DNA of 64,000 nucleotides from assembly GCA_907163375.1 (NCBI GenBank), contig CAJQUW010004469.1:620001-684000 (forward strand). The letters are read 5' to 3'. The notes beneath the pieces are model-generated. The model was not told the DNA's origin, searched no databases, and saw only the letters and a program-made list of their open reading frames with translations. Positions 23,346 to 34,761 of this stretch are shown one piece after another. Position 1 is the first letter of the stretch; each line of letters begins with the position of its first letter. Made by a program: the position numbers and the translations under genes. Source of the DNA: Prostheceraeus crozeri. Taxonomy: Eukaryota > Platyhelminthes > Polycladida > Euryleptidae.

Positions 23346-24620
23346 CCATGTATGCAATCTGTTTTCCCGAGCAGTGCAATTGCGCTTCTAAACTCATTTT
23401 GATTGAACAAATTAGTATTGCTGCACTCTAGATCGAGCAGCTGTTTGAGATCAAGAACTGCTTTTCCATCAGTACATGTATACCGAAAAGTTAGTGAAAT
23501 CTATTTTGTATTCCATCTGCCTACGTCGATGTCTGAAAAATTGCATAAATAGCAAAAGATATACTGTCCTTTCTCTTCTGAATATTTTGGAGTTTGCTGA
23601 TAGTAGCAGTTGCTCTTCGCCAACCACTCTGTATTTTAGCGTGAGACGTCAGTATTCAAACTAAATTGAGTATTGTGAAGACTCTAAAGAAGAGACGTAG
23701 AACTTATGAATGACGCAATGCTAATCATGCGATGCAGCTTGAAGATGAATAAATCATTACTGAAAATTATTAAAATTCATCATTTTAGCTTTTTATTGAT
23801 TATTATGAACAAAATTTTTATTTAAAATCTGGGAAGCTAATGTGATTATCAGCAATTCATTGGACACTGTCTAAAACACAGAACTTCTTTCGGGAGCGCC
23901 TTTCATTTAAGCTATAATTAGCCGTAAATTTACTTTACTTAACCATGGATAATTATGAATCTTCAAGTAATGTCTGTAGCTACATGTACATATGCGTGCT
24001 TAGCAACATCAAAGACAAACTTAATTGAGATTAATAGATTACATTGATTCTATACGATACCCTCAGTAAATTCACGCCGTTATCCTTACCAAGATCGTAA
24101 GGCACAAGTGGATGATCAGCGCATTAGGCCGGTGCTTGCGGTAAAAAATCGCTTTAAACAGCTTTTTGCTTGCTATAAGCAAAAGTCTTTTCCTGATAAA
24201 AGATTCGGAGACTCAACATCTGTAGCATAGAGATTCAGCCTGCTAGCCATCGAAGCTTTAGCAACTGTGAATATCTACATTGGTTTAAATCAGCATGCTA
24301 TATAAAATGCAGCCATATAAATTCATTCTTTTACATTTACAATTCGCATTCGATTGCATAAATTAGATGATGAGTCATCGACATTTGATCAATGCATGAT
24401 AAAAGCTTAAATGAGTTCAGTTGTTGATATTTGCTGATAGAAACATACAGATTTCACTTAAATCTCAATATCTCAAGTTGGTCATGTAAAATCAATTTTG
24501 ATTTAAAAACTGTGCACCAGCACGTTTAGCCATAACAGACACTGCTGTAGCACATTTCATGTGTGATAAGTAAAGAATGTTCTCAAAATCACCAAATATA
24601 TTTCCAGCTGGGACCATCAT
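23346..24620. other. Intron sequence, nothing recognisable
   Basis: No exon, RNA gene or repeat structure supportable. Confidence 0.4.
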
Positions 24621-24773
24621 GTTCAAATTTTTGTTTTTCGGCATTACTCCAACTGTGAATAAGTCCCTCTATTGTAGCACATATATTTTATTATGTTTTT
24701 ATTATATGTAAATATGTGCTACAATAAAGTGACTTATTACAGTTGGAGCATTTTCCGAAAAAAATTTTTTAAC
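24621..24773. mobile_element. Short foldback/miniature element
   Basis: Arms at about 24626-24688 and 24708-24770 are inverted copies of roughly 60 bp with a few mismatches, sharing CTCCAACTGT, ATTGTAGCACATAT and a run next to TTTTTCGG/CCGAAAAA. Only a 20-bp AT-rich loop separates them, so this is a compact hairpin. It lies about 220 bp before exon c in the sense strand of the intron. Confidence 0.6.
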
Positions 24774-24994
24774 GATGAACTGAAACGCATTCAGACTCGC
24801 TTGTTAATCTACCAATTTGCCCATGTATTGAAGCTGCTGATGTTAAATAAGAGATCTACAGCCACTTCCTCTTGAAATGAAGGTTTGCTTATCTATCTTA
24901 TTCCTCAATTGTCTGACATAATCTCGAAAGACTTTGGCAAATCATTATTTATTTAGTCATGCATCAATAACATAATATATTTATTATTTTACAG

Positions 24995-25142
24995 CAAAGC
25001 CGAAGATTGTGGTTAAAAATCTGGTGCATGCAAGAGAAGATGAGTCTGCAAACATCAAATGCTCCATTCAAGCAATTCCAATCCCCGAGGCGGATCAAAT
25101 AGTATGGCAAAAAGACAAAATTCCCATTCACAAGGATAACAG
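24995..25142 (+). CDS. kirre: Kirre/Roughest-type receptor, exon c (first half of Ig5)
   Basis: Acceptor TTATTTTACAG ends at 24994 and the donor GTAAAG starts at 25143. Two bases complete T138 and the exon ends with two bases of R187, so the intron splitting Ig5 is phase 2. Residues 139-186 carry the strand-B cysteine C160 (NIKCSIQAIP) and the core tryptophan W175 (QIVWQKDK). The matching cysteine is in exon d. The equivalent region in fly Rst reads IECFASSVP...VSWTFNG, which fits. Confidence 0.93.
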
Positions 25143-25942
25143 GTAAAGCTTATCAAAATTCTTTTCTCAATTAATGCTAACTAGATGAGCATATTGTTTC
25201 ATTTTATTTGGAATGCAAACATTCCACGAGATGTTATAGCAACGTGTTCGGCAAATATAAAAACGAGTGCTCGTGCACACATCCTATGAGCAAAATCTTA
25301 GAGCCATTCCTTTATGTCAACTTCTGTTAAAGAAATTGAGGCATGCAGCACAGGATGCTTAAGACAAAACTTCCTTCGGCTGTAGGTCGATTTGATCAAA
25401 TTTGAATTAAAGTCAGTGCTGACAGGCTTAAATTAATTAAAATCATCGTCCGGCCCCTTCAATGATTGTTTGCCGTCATTTCCATCACGGTGTGTACACT
25501 GCAATTCTTCAATTCTGAGCACTTTATTTGTACTCGTGTCAGAACATTATTAGGAAGCTTTGAGACACTCATATTTAGTAGTGGCTAATGGTGAAAAATG
25601 GTTGCATAGACATGTATTACCAAGAGTGATAAGAATCTACATGAAGATATTTTCGCCGAATAGCTCGGTTGCCTGCTATTGTTTCGCCTTAGCCATTACA
25701 TGATGCTCCGTGATGTGAACATTCAGCAATCTCTTCCAATTTACTTGCACAGCTTCTTGAACATTTTATTTTAAGCTTGTCACACACATGTGCCGATGAA
25801 TGCTGTGCGTATTCCAGCCTTATAGCTTGCATAATCCGCTATCACTCCCTGTCAAAAGAACATAAGCTAGAGAAGATGCTAGTGCTGAAGTGGATTGAGA
25901 TGAAATGGAACTTCAAAATGGTTTATAAAACATTTTAAAGTT
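25143..25942. other. Intron sequence, nothing recognisable
   Basis: Between exon c and the - strand SINE copy. Nothing supportable seen. Confidence 0.4.
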
Positions 25943-26112
25943 TTTGACGTCACCACGCCCCTCCGGGAACCTTGGATGCTTCTAGGTATAGTCAAACTTT
26001 ATCGAACACAAGTCGTTCGGACATCCTTCCTGCCGACTTCCAATGACATCGTCGGGGATTCGATCATGCAACCTTGAAATTGCAAGTTCGTGTCGTTCAG
26101 GTCACAAACGAA
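25943..26112 (-). mobile_element. SINE copy (3' body), diverged
   Basis: Read on the - strand it aligns with the SINE at 18261-18650: GATCGAATCCCCGACGATG (tRNA box B-like), then TCATTGGAAGTCGGCAGG, AAGGATGTCCGAAC, and a GTTTGACTATACCTAG...CATCCAAGG tail matching GTCTGACTATGTCTCAG...CGTCCAAGC. The 5' tRNA-like unit with the hammerhead-like motif is not recognisable here, so this copy is 5'-truncated or too diverged. Confidence 0.65.
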
Positions 26113-28271
26113 GCAAATTTCCGTAAAAGCATGCAGTCGATTTTTCCAGAATAGTAAGCAATGAGGCACTTTTCTGTCACCTCAAATTAGTATGACAAAA
26201 CATTCATTCTTTACATAATATATATTTCACATGTCTTGGAAGTCTTAAGGTATAGAACAATTGCATCCTACAACATTCACATTAAATTGTAATAGCGACA
26301 GATTCTCACTTAGAAAAACGTGTGAATGATTCATGCAATTGTCTCATACACTTAGTTCGAAAAACAGGAATAGTTCGATCTCTTGCTTTCTGACTTTCAT
26401 CAATGAACGCTAATGCGATTTTTTTTGAAGATAATGGTTTCAGTGCATATACTTACAGTTCCTCCTTCGTTTTTCTTACTTCAAACACAATTTGGCGATA
26501 CGAATTGTGTGATAGGCCTATAGTCTCTGGAAAAATACATTACCAATGAGTAACAACGCTGATATGTGTGTGGGTCAACTGTTGAGAACGTTCTCCCGTG
26601 TTGATTACAAGTTGAAGCATGGATTTATTCTTAATGAATCAGCAGTAGAAAATTCGAATTTTTTAATACCCAAGTAGAGAGAAATGATATCAACTTTATC
26701 AGTATCACATTGTCTATCCTGAGATTTTGATAATATTTGATAAACCAATGATTTTTATATTTTTCATTGATTTGTGGAAGAGATATAAATTTTGTGAGTA
26801 ATTTGCTTGTGTGATTCCACTGAGCAGCACTGAAATTATTACATTGCACGTTGAGAATAATTGAATTTTGCTAGGGCGGAAAATTAATTGTAGGAAAATG
26901 AAAGGTTCCACTCCTTAATAAGGAATGGAACAGTATTTATACAATGTCTCTCTTCAAAATCTATAAAATGATTGAAATTTATTGAAGAATCAATACTGAT
27001 GTCAGAGCCTTTATGTCAGTATGTAACGTACATTGAAATTGTGATTGAAATCCAATGATTTCGAGAGTAAAAATTCTTGCACTATGAAGTGGACGTAAAT
27101 TCGGGAGATAAAAACGCAACAACAGCACCAAGCAGATTTAAAAATGAATAGATGATGTCAATAAATATCCAAAAAGAAGACGAAAAGAAGCATTTCATTT
27201 CTATACTCGTAAAAATTGCATCGAGAATAATAGAGCAACAAAACATTGTAAATAGAATTTTTAAAACTTTCATGACCTATCAGAAATGGCTTCAGATAAA
27301 CGATCGAGTGATTAAAAAATTGTTTTGCAAGAATTTTGAAGCAATAAAGTACATTTGCAAAAATGCATAATATGGTTCGGAAATCTAGTGGATATTGATC
27401 AATGAAATTGCATAATCAGATGCTAGTGTGATCATAAATTGGCCTGCGCACATTTGTTGCACTTTCTTATTGAATTTTCAGAAAATAATTTCGGCGCATC
27501 AGTTTCTAAGCATTTAAGTCTTGAACAAATGAATCGAAATAAAATGAAAATGATTGGCGCATATCGCCATGATCACAAAGCCTGCAAAATTATGTTATGC
27601 TTGCCCATTTTTTAGTAGTCACAAAATCGTATACCTGTCGGTGAGCAACCCAAGAAATAAACCTAATTAGTCCTATTCAATCTTGATTGTTGTACATTAA
27701 TTTGACACATGTACATTAGGGACAGGCTAGACTAGACCAGAGGCAATTATCTTGCTATTCATTTATCATGACAATTGACCTTTCAAATAGTAGGTCGAAA
27801 AATGGATAAAGTATAGAATGCGATTTTATTTCAGCTTGAACGATTTACAAAACCCACTGAAATCCGTCTCACCAAGGTGGAAAATTAGGAAATTCCGTCC
27901 AAGGGCGAAGAAATCGGGTAGGATAGAATTATGCAATCATGCAAATCGAGAACTACATGATTTTGTGGTTATTTCAATCGCTCTTTTGTGAATTCTTTCC
28001 TAATTTCAAGAGACACATTGTCAGGTACAAATATGCAAAATACGCAGCGTATCTGTTCTAACATTTATTTGTGCTGAAATTTAGCGCAAATTAAGTCTGT
28101 TTGTCGCACCATCTATCGCGTATATGCCTGAAATCACATGATCTAAAAGACAGAAGTGTGGTTATATTTCTGGTTGCAAGCACATGAGCTTATAAGAGGA
28201 CATGAAAGTAAAAAGAAAAGTCCTTTTTTCAACAGACACACAGCAAATCATATTGTCATTCTTTGTTTCAG
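26113..28271. other. Intron sequence, nothing recognisable
   Basis: Remainder of the intron between exons c and d. The short open frames at 26631-26911 and 27082-27370 are AT-rich and low in complexity, with no domain similarity. The pyrimidine-rich acceptor of exon d is at 28259-28271. Confidence 0.4.
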
Positions 28272-28420
28272 GCACAGTTTTTCCGAAGAGAAGTTTCTTC
28301 GTGGAGTTACCAGTGTATTACATATAACAAAAGTAGATCCTAGTCATTTCGGTGACTATAATTGCTCTGCAACTAATGCCTACGGGGGAGACTGGAAAAT
28401 CATCAACTTATCACCTGCGG
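28272..28420 (+). CDS. kirre: Kirre/Roughest-type receptor, exon d (second half of Ig5)
   Basis: Acceptor CTTTGTTTCAG ends at 28271 and the donor GTAAGT starts at 28421. One base completes R187 and one base of D237 is left over (phase 1 end). Residues 188-236 contain the strand-E/F part of Ig5: GVTSVLHITKVDPSHFGDYN then C218, pairing with C160, followed by SATNAYGGDWKIINLSPA. The match to fly Rst, where the same position reads GVKSTLIIRDSQAYHYGKYN, is one of the best supports for the family assignment. The open frame upstream of 28272 is intron. Confidence 0.93.
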
Positions 28421-29452
28421 GTAAGTTTCAACTTGATTAATAATGTTGAATGAAAACATTAATCCTACTAAATGTTTCATCGACAACCAGTGGTCGCATA
28501 ACAGCATTATTAATGCTACCTCAAAACTTATTCTTTGTAGTGAGGGACAGTCGAGGATGTAAGTTTGTTCTGAAAAGATTTCTGAATACTACTTGGGATT
28601 GACTTCATGTTTCCGATGTTCAAGTTATGCTGCTTAGCTGTTTCTAACTTACAACCCGGCCAATTACGTTAATTGGTTAATTGCGTGCTCTGTGTATCAT
28701 TTCATATCCTGCTTGCTTCTTGTTCCCAAGTAGTTGTTCTTTGTACTCGGTAAAGGTATATTGCTTGTCAACTGGTTTGTTTCATTTTTTTTCAATTTGA
28801 AAATATTATCATGAATGTCCATTGAGACTTATCATGTTGTTACTTATAAATGCGTATCCTTTCTCTTAACTTGACTTGATATATTTTCACAAAAGTTGAA
28901 CTATCGTCGTTGATCATTTTCGATTTCAGAAAAGGAGAAAAGATTGCTTCACTGATGCTAATATTATTGCAATTTTTTGCCAATTGATGGATGTAATCGC
29001 TGTTTTTTGTTAAATGTATTTTTAACAAAATGTAACTAATGTATTTACTTTTTTTGTAATTTTATTTGTGGGAACATCCTTCTTTTGTTGCGCTAGTTTT
29101 ATAAATTTACAAGTAGCGTGGCTACTGTCAAGTTTACAGTAGTATACCGGGTACTGTTTAATGACCATAAAACAGGTTCAAAGTTTATATTCAATTAAGA
29201 ATTAAAACCAGAAATGAAAGCGATGCGCTCGGTAAAGGCTCACTATCTTAGGGTTGTGATCAATCCTTTTACTACATATTTATGTCGCGCGATATTGGTT
29301 GTAATGTTATGTAAGTTCTTAAAATAGGATTTGAGACCCAAATGTGAACACTTCTGTAAATCCAAATGTAAAGTTGCAAAAGAAATTACGACATAGCCAG
29401 TCTAACATGAACGCTTGTCTGTTGGAAAAGCAAATATAGCAAAGAAGGTTGT
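28421..29452. other. Intron sequence, nothing recognisable
   Basis: First half of the intron between exons d and e. No structure noted. Confidence 0.4.
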
Positions 29453-30140
29453 GAAGATCCGACCAGGACAACCATGCAGCGACCACACTGTGGTGATATG
29501 CCGATTTATTCTCAATTTAGGTTTAGGGAAAACCAGGATTTATCAATTACAAGAAATTTGTGTATTTTAAAAAAATCGCGGTCTGACAACTAATAGCCAG
29601 TCAACGACTTCCCATTGGTCAACAGTCATGACCTATAACAAGATAAACAACAAAACCAAAGTTCATTCATGAAATCAAAATCGTCTTCAACTAATAACAA
29701 TAAAACACAGAGTAATAGCATATATACAAATGACTCTCAGGTTGATATACACAGATATTGCAGATACTGTATATACACACGAATGTATGTGATACAAAAT
29801 CACCACAACAATACACCAGGTATAATAATATATATTCTCACACACCTACGAGCACGAATGGCTCACATGCTTTTGATCTCTATAAGATCATTAACTGATT
29901 ATCTATTGCTATGATCCATAGTTCCATTTAGATCACATATCAGATAGCACATTTGGTTTAGAATTGTCGCATCTGTTTTGGAACTGTAGATGTCAGATTT
30001 TGCTTGGAATGGTGGTCTTTGCTTTGGAATTATAAGCGACAGATTTGGTTTGGAATAGTTATATTTGTGCTCGAATGAGGATATTTGCTCTTACAATGTC
30101 ATATTTGGATTTACAAGCGCTAACCTACATCAAACGTCCC
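29453..30140. repeat. Dispersed repeat copy A with degenerate 22-bp minisatellite
   Basis: A segment from about 29826 to 30140, with an outlying matching block near 29455-29495 (GCAGCGACCACAC), is a diverged direct copy of 30950-31262. Shared blocks include TATTCTC-CAC, GAGCACGAATGGCTCAC, TATGATCCATAGTTCCATTT and GAGGATATTTG. Within it, roughly eight degenerate units of about 22 bp based on ATTTGGTTTGGAATNGT lie in tandem (about 29948-30118). Nothing is encoded. Confidence 0.55.
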
Positions 30141-30584
30141 TCTAGAATAGAAAGTAAAACAGCTCATAAGAAGACATTCAGAATTTAGTATTTTTAGGCA
30201 TTAATAAGATAAAGGCCTACTGGTGGTAACAAAGTTGTTGAATTTTGCCTTTGCTTCTGAAAGTTCATAATTAACTTTCGACATTACTTTTGGCATGAGT
30301 GATGCGTGGCATGCAAAAATTTTGAAGCATGAGAGAGCAATGCTATTTGTTACGAGTGATTATCATCATACTTACATTGTACATTTATTTCTGTCAGAAC
30401 CGTTTTATATACCACAGCTGTTGCTTGCTTCTCTTCAAAAATTTCAGATTTAAAGGCAATAGATTTGTAAATGACAAAAACATGTCATAATTCTTTACTT
30501 TACCAGATAAATTGTGCTGTAGAACTTTCATGGCTATCTGTTTGATAAATAACTTCACTGTACACAATTTGATGATCTTTACAG

Positions 30585-30707
30585 ATGAAGTTCCAATTGC
30601 GTTCATCTCTGGGGCAGCCATTGCAGTTGTATTGACAATTGTTATAATGATCGTCATTCTTTTCTTGTGTCGAAGAAACAATCGTCGACGACAATATTAC
30701 AACAAAG
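30585..30707 (+). CDS. kirre: Kirre/Roughest-type receptor, exon e (transmembrane segment)
   Basis: Acceptor ATCTTTACAG ends at 30584 and the donor GTAAGA starts at 30708. Two bases complete D237 and one base of A278 is left. Residues 238-277 encode a short extracellular stem, a strongly hydrophobic helix at about 241-264 (IAFISGAAIAVVLTIVIMIV onwards) and a basic stop-transfer sequence, CRRNNRRRQYY. This makes the product a type I single-pass membrane protein with its tail in the cytoplasm. One membrane exon directly after the last Ig domain is as expected for the family. Confidence 0.93.
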
Positions 30708-30949
30708 GTAAGACCTGAACTTCAACATTTCATTTAATATTACATCATCGAATCTATTAACGTCGAACAAAATCTATATAAAATGTAGCATAATAGTGGT
30801 CCCTGCACTTTTCTATTTTCGGTTGCGTACATTTTGATGTTGCGTAACCAGAAAGAATATCACTGATTCAATGTATCACACCTATGTGCTAATGATATCG
30901 CATCTGCTGTTGGTCCGGAGGACTAGTTGGTGATGTATGTCTGCCACTC

Positions 30950-31262
30950 TTCGCTTCTCACTCACACACGGTTGTCAAAACTCTGGCCACGACATCCAGC
31001 GACCACACGTTGCATCAACCCTATTCTCGCACGTTCGAGTACGAGCGGTTCACAGACGCTTGATCTATATAATGAGAATAAACAGATTTCCTATCGATAT
31101 GATCCAGAGTTTCATTTATCATATCTCGTCTGTGTAGGATTTAGATTGGAATCGTCACATTAGGTTTGGGGCAGGTACATTTTGGTTTGAAATGAGGATA
31201 TTTGTTTTTGCAATGTCGTATTTGAATCTGCACATTTGAGTCACGAATCCTCTATCAAATGC
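30950..31262. repeat. Dispersed repeat copy B with degenerate 22-bp minisatellite
   Basis: A direct, diverged copy of the repeat at 29453-30140. It has CCAGCGACCACAC near 30996, then CTATTCTCGCACG, GAGTACGAGCGGTTCAC, TATGATCCAGAGTTTCATTT, and about five degenerate 22-bp units (about 31138-31238) such as ATTTTGGTTTGAAATGAGGATA. The two copies flank exon e, one on each side. Confidence 0.55.
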
Positions 31263-32911
31263 AACCACAAATTATCCAAGAACACAAGAGATTAAAAAAA
31301 TAAACACAAATAAGATATCCTGCATCATACCTAAACCGCCAAGTTCTACCTAGGTATTTATTGCAGAGACTTTCAAGATTATCCTCAACTTGGACGATTC
31401 CAACCTTAATGAAACGGCCACTGTATTGATATGGTCTAAAATTCATAATACGGTTTATAACACAGCCAGCAGAACTTTTCAAGTTGTAAAAGTATTGTTA
31501 ATGTTCCTTGAAATAAATTCTACACCTCTGTCTACACCTACACACGGATGTAAACAAAGTTGTGATGAATTAACATGAAAAATATAGATATTTAAGTTAA
31601 ATACCATCATCTCTAATGACTTATACATTTTTGCAATTCAAGACTACAATATCATAAAAGGTATGACTTCGATGCATGATACCTAAATGTCTATAGAATC
31701 ACTTGTATTTTGTGTATGCAACTTCTGAATCAACACAATCCCACATCGTTTGTAATACTATAGCTTGTACTATAGTACAATATCCTTTACTTCTTGCACA
31801 AGTTAAAGAAAGTAGTGCGTATTCACTTTCGGAGAACTGTAAATGATAATGTGATACGAAGATAGTGATACCTATCTTTGAGGAGAACAATAGTGTGAAG
31901 AAGTTCTGACATATTTTGTTTCAAAAGTTTGTTGCTCGCTGTACTTTTCAAAGAACATGCCGACTCCAAATTTGGTTTTGAACCAGCTGAATCTGGTAAC
32001 TTATCCGACATACAAATTGTTCTTAGATGGTAGTCCTGCACCATATTTGCTTGATTCAGTGCAGTCTGACGTTATTTATAGATTGAAGAATAATGCAGCT
32101 TAACTATAGCTCCATTTTATTTTCTTCCTTTGATAATTAAAATGCTAATTTAAAGATCTTAACTAGCGCTGTAATTGTTCATCATGCCCGATGTTAGAAT
32201 GAGTTGAATAACTCCGCAAGTGAACAGAATAGGAATCTGAATTTCTTATACGTGTATATGCATACAAAATCGAGAACGACAGCATGTTTCGCTTATAATC
32301 AACACATAATATATACGGTATCAAATATCGCATATGCTTTGTGTATGTCGGAGATATGTCAATTGACAAGCTCATGCAGGGGCTATCATTGTCCTTGGTT
32401 GTATTCATACAAAGCATTAAGTTGTATTATGGACATTCATGCATTGTGCAGAAATATAAGGTCAAGGACGCAGGCATGTTTACATTTATGCGCATGTTCT
32501 ATCTCAATGATTACACGTATCACGAATACTTTAAGGCTGTGTACATTATTTGCGTGCGAAGATGAACACATGAAAATGTGACATATAATTGCAACATATT
32601 GTAGTATGAATGATGATATTCATAAATGGTCAACACGATATTGCCGTGTCAAGGCGTCACCATTACCTGCACCAAGCTTCCAGAGTTTGGTTTATAAAGT
32701 GCTACATTAAAAAGTGTAGAAATAAGTCATTCACTCCTTTTTATATTAGCATAACTGACAAATGGTTCAAAGAAAAATATGAGAAACGCTTCCGTCGTTA
32801 AGACGAATACATGAAAAAAAAATATATATATAATATTAAATAGAAGTGTCGAATACTGGGAACTAAATAATTACAAATATCACAAGGAGGCACCAAAGAT
32901 AAAACCAAAGA
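31263..32911. other. Intron sequence, nothing recognisable
   Basis: No feature supported. The 125-residue open frame at 32204-32581 and its overlapping frames show no domain or repeat features. An A-run followed by (TA)n lies at about 32814-32832. Confidence 0.4.
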
Positions 32912-33369
32912 TAGCCCAACCGGTTTCACCTGGTCATCCAGGCTTGTCAAGGGCAACTGAATCTATTTGTAAAAATATCATACATAAATTTCGTAATCGT
33001 TATGAAAAGCAAACATGGAAATCAAAATGCATAGAGATCAATCAGTAATGACATTAGCGGTGGTGGCAATTACATCTCTATTCAACAAAGGTTGGATCAT
33101 TTCAATGCACAGCTTCTCTTTACTTTCCCGAAACCTTCTGCTGCAATTAGATGGAAGTTTTAGAATGGGCATGCACAGAAATGGGGGATCATGCCTGGAA
33201 CATGAAGCGATATGATGGCTTACATAAAGCTGTCTATACCGGGTGTCAAGGATGTGTTGTCTATGGACACGCATCCTGGCCCTCAGCGAATCACTTGCTT
33301 GGCCAATGTAATTTGAATCGCACCCTCTACATTTCAGCACATAAATAACATCCTTCGTAGAACAATTCA

Positions 33370-33654
33370 TGTTACTTTTAACTTCAAAGATCTTTGTAAT
33401 ATTGTTTTAACGAATGGAAATTCTGTACCCTCAATTATCGATGCACAACAGGGGCATTTTTTGTCTTTGCATTGATTTACTCCACTAAAGGTTATTCTGT
33501 TGTTCTTCCTCAATACATGGAAGAGGGATTTAGGTTGACGATACGATCTTTGAATTTTATGATCTTTAAAGAAAGGGGTTAGTTGTAAGCTCGAAAATAC
33601 TGGCGATATTATGTCTTTATGTACATTGGGATTATTTGGATTGTAAGTCTCCAC
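33370..33654 (-). pseudogene. Reversed partial copy of the Penelope-like ORF (frameshifted)
   Basis: In the left inverted arm the - strand carries the same coding sequence as the C-terminal part of the ORF on the right. It is open from about 33654 down to the region of 33410, where one A of a run is missing compared with the right arm (CGTTAAAACAA instead of CGCTAAAAACAA). The zinc-binding linker is therefore cut off from the GIY-YIG part, which is open again in another frame from 33370 down to about 33038. It lacks a reverse transcriptase domain and a start. Confidence 0.75.
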
Positions 33655-33675
33655 AAAAGGTATCCTTTTATCATT

Positions 33676-34761
33676 TTTATCTATGATTTATTTAAATCAT
33701 GGCTATGGTATCTAGATGATATATTTATTATTTGGAAGGACACATTTGGGAATATCGACGATTTTTATGACAATTTGAATAAATTAAATGATACCATCAA
33801 GTTTACGATGGAAAGTGATGCTCCGCAACTTCCTTTCTTGGATGTATTGGTATATAAAGAGAATACTAAGACTGAGACTGACATATACCATAAACCAACG
33901 GATAGCTTTAATTACGTACCCTTCCATTCTAATCACCCCCGACATTGTGTGAAGAATATACCGTACGCCCTAGCGAATAGAATAAACCGCATAGTATCAA
34001 AGCCAGATTTGAAAGATCTAAGATTGCATATGCTTGGATATCCTCATGATTTAGTTAATGATGCCATAATTAGAGCTACCTGTATGAATCGGAGGGTTAG
34101 TGATGCAAGTGATACTGTAAGTAATGATAAAAGGATACCTTTTGTGGAGACTTACAATCCAAATAATCCCAATGTACATAAAGACATAATATCGCCAGTA
34201 TTTTCGAGCTTACAACTAACCCCTTTCTTTAAAGATCATAAAATTCAAAGATCGTATCGTCAACCTAAATCCCTCTTCCATGTATTGAGGAAGAATAACA
34301 GAATAACCTTTAGTGGAGTAAATCAATGCAAAGACAAAAAATGCCCCTGTTGTGCATCGATAATTGAGGGTACAGAATTTCCATTCGCTAAAAACAATAT
34401 TGCAAAGATCTTTGAAGTTAAAAGTAACATGAATTGTTCTACGAAGGATGTTATTTATGTGCTGAAATGTAGAGGGTGCGATTCAAATTACATTGGCCAA
34501 GCAAGTGATTCGCTGAGGGCCAGGATGCGTGTCCATAGACAACACATCCTTGACACCCGGTATAGACAGCTTTATGTAAGCCATCATATCGCTTCATGTT
34601 CCAGGCATGATCCCCCATTTCTGTGCATGCCCATTCTAAAACTTCCATCTAATTGCAGCAGAAGGTTTCGGGAAAGTAAAGAGAAGCTGTGCATTGAAAT
34701 GATCCAACCTTTGTTGAATAGAGATGTAATTGCCACCACCGCTAATGTCATTACTGATTGA
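33676..34761 (+). CDS. Penelope-like reverse transcriptase/GIY-YIG endonuclease, 5'-truncated
   Basis: The open frame runs uninterrupted to a TGA at 34759-34761, about 362 residues. It opens inside the palm of the reverse transcriptase: the catalytic YLDD is at 33709-33720, followed by QLPFLDVLVYK and IYHKPTDS, typical of Penelope-type polymerases. A linker follows with a Cys cluster (CKDKKCPCC at about 34330-34356), then a GIY-YIG endonuclease with VIYVLKCRGC, NYIGQ, LRARMRVHR and the later acidic residue in SKEKLCIE. The N-terminal two thirds of the polymerase are absent, so the copy cannot retrotranspose by itself. The frame is intact, which points to recent arrival or weak decay. Upstream in-frame sequence (33619-33675) belongs to the inverted arm and is not part of the original protein. 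Confidence 0.85.
   Translation, partial: FIYDLFKSWLWYLDDIFIIWKDTFGNIDDFYDNLNKLNDTIKFTMESDAPQLPFLDVLVYKENTKTETDIYHKPTDSFNYVPFHSNHPRHCVKNIPYALANRINRIVSKPDLKDLRLHMLGYPHDLVNDAIIRATCMNRRVSDASDTVSNDKRIPFVETYNPNNPNVHKDIISPVFSSLQLTPFFKDHKIQRSYRQPKSLFHVLRKNNRITFSGVNQCKDKKCPCCASIIEGTEFPFAKNNIAKIFEVKSNMNCSTKDVIYVLKCRGCDSNYIGQASDSLRARMRVHRQHILDTRYRQLYVSHHIASCSRHDPPFLCMPILKLPSNCSRRFRESKEKLCIEMIQPLLNRDVIATTANVITD

Noticed and set aside
32204-32581. 125-codon frame rich in Cys, Tyr and Ser
   Set aside because: Three overlapping frames of similar length, no signal peptide or regular cysteine spacing, and no splice context. It looks like chance openness.
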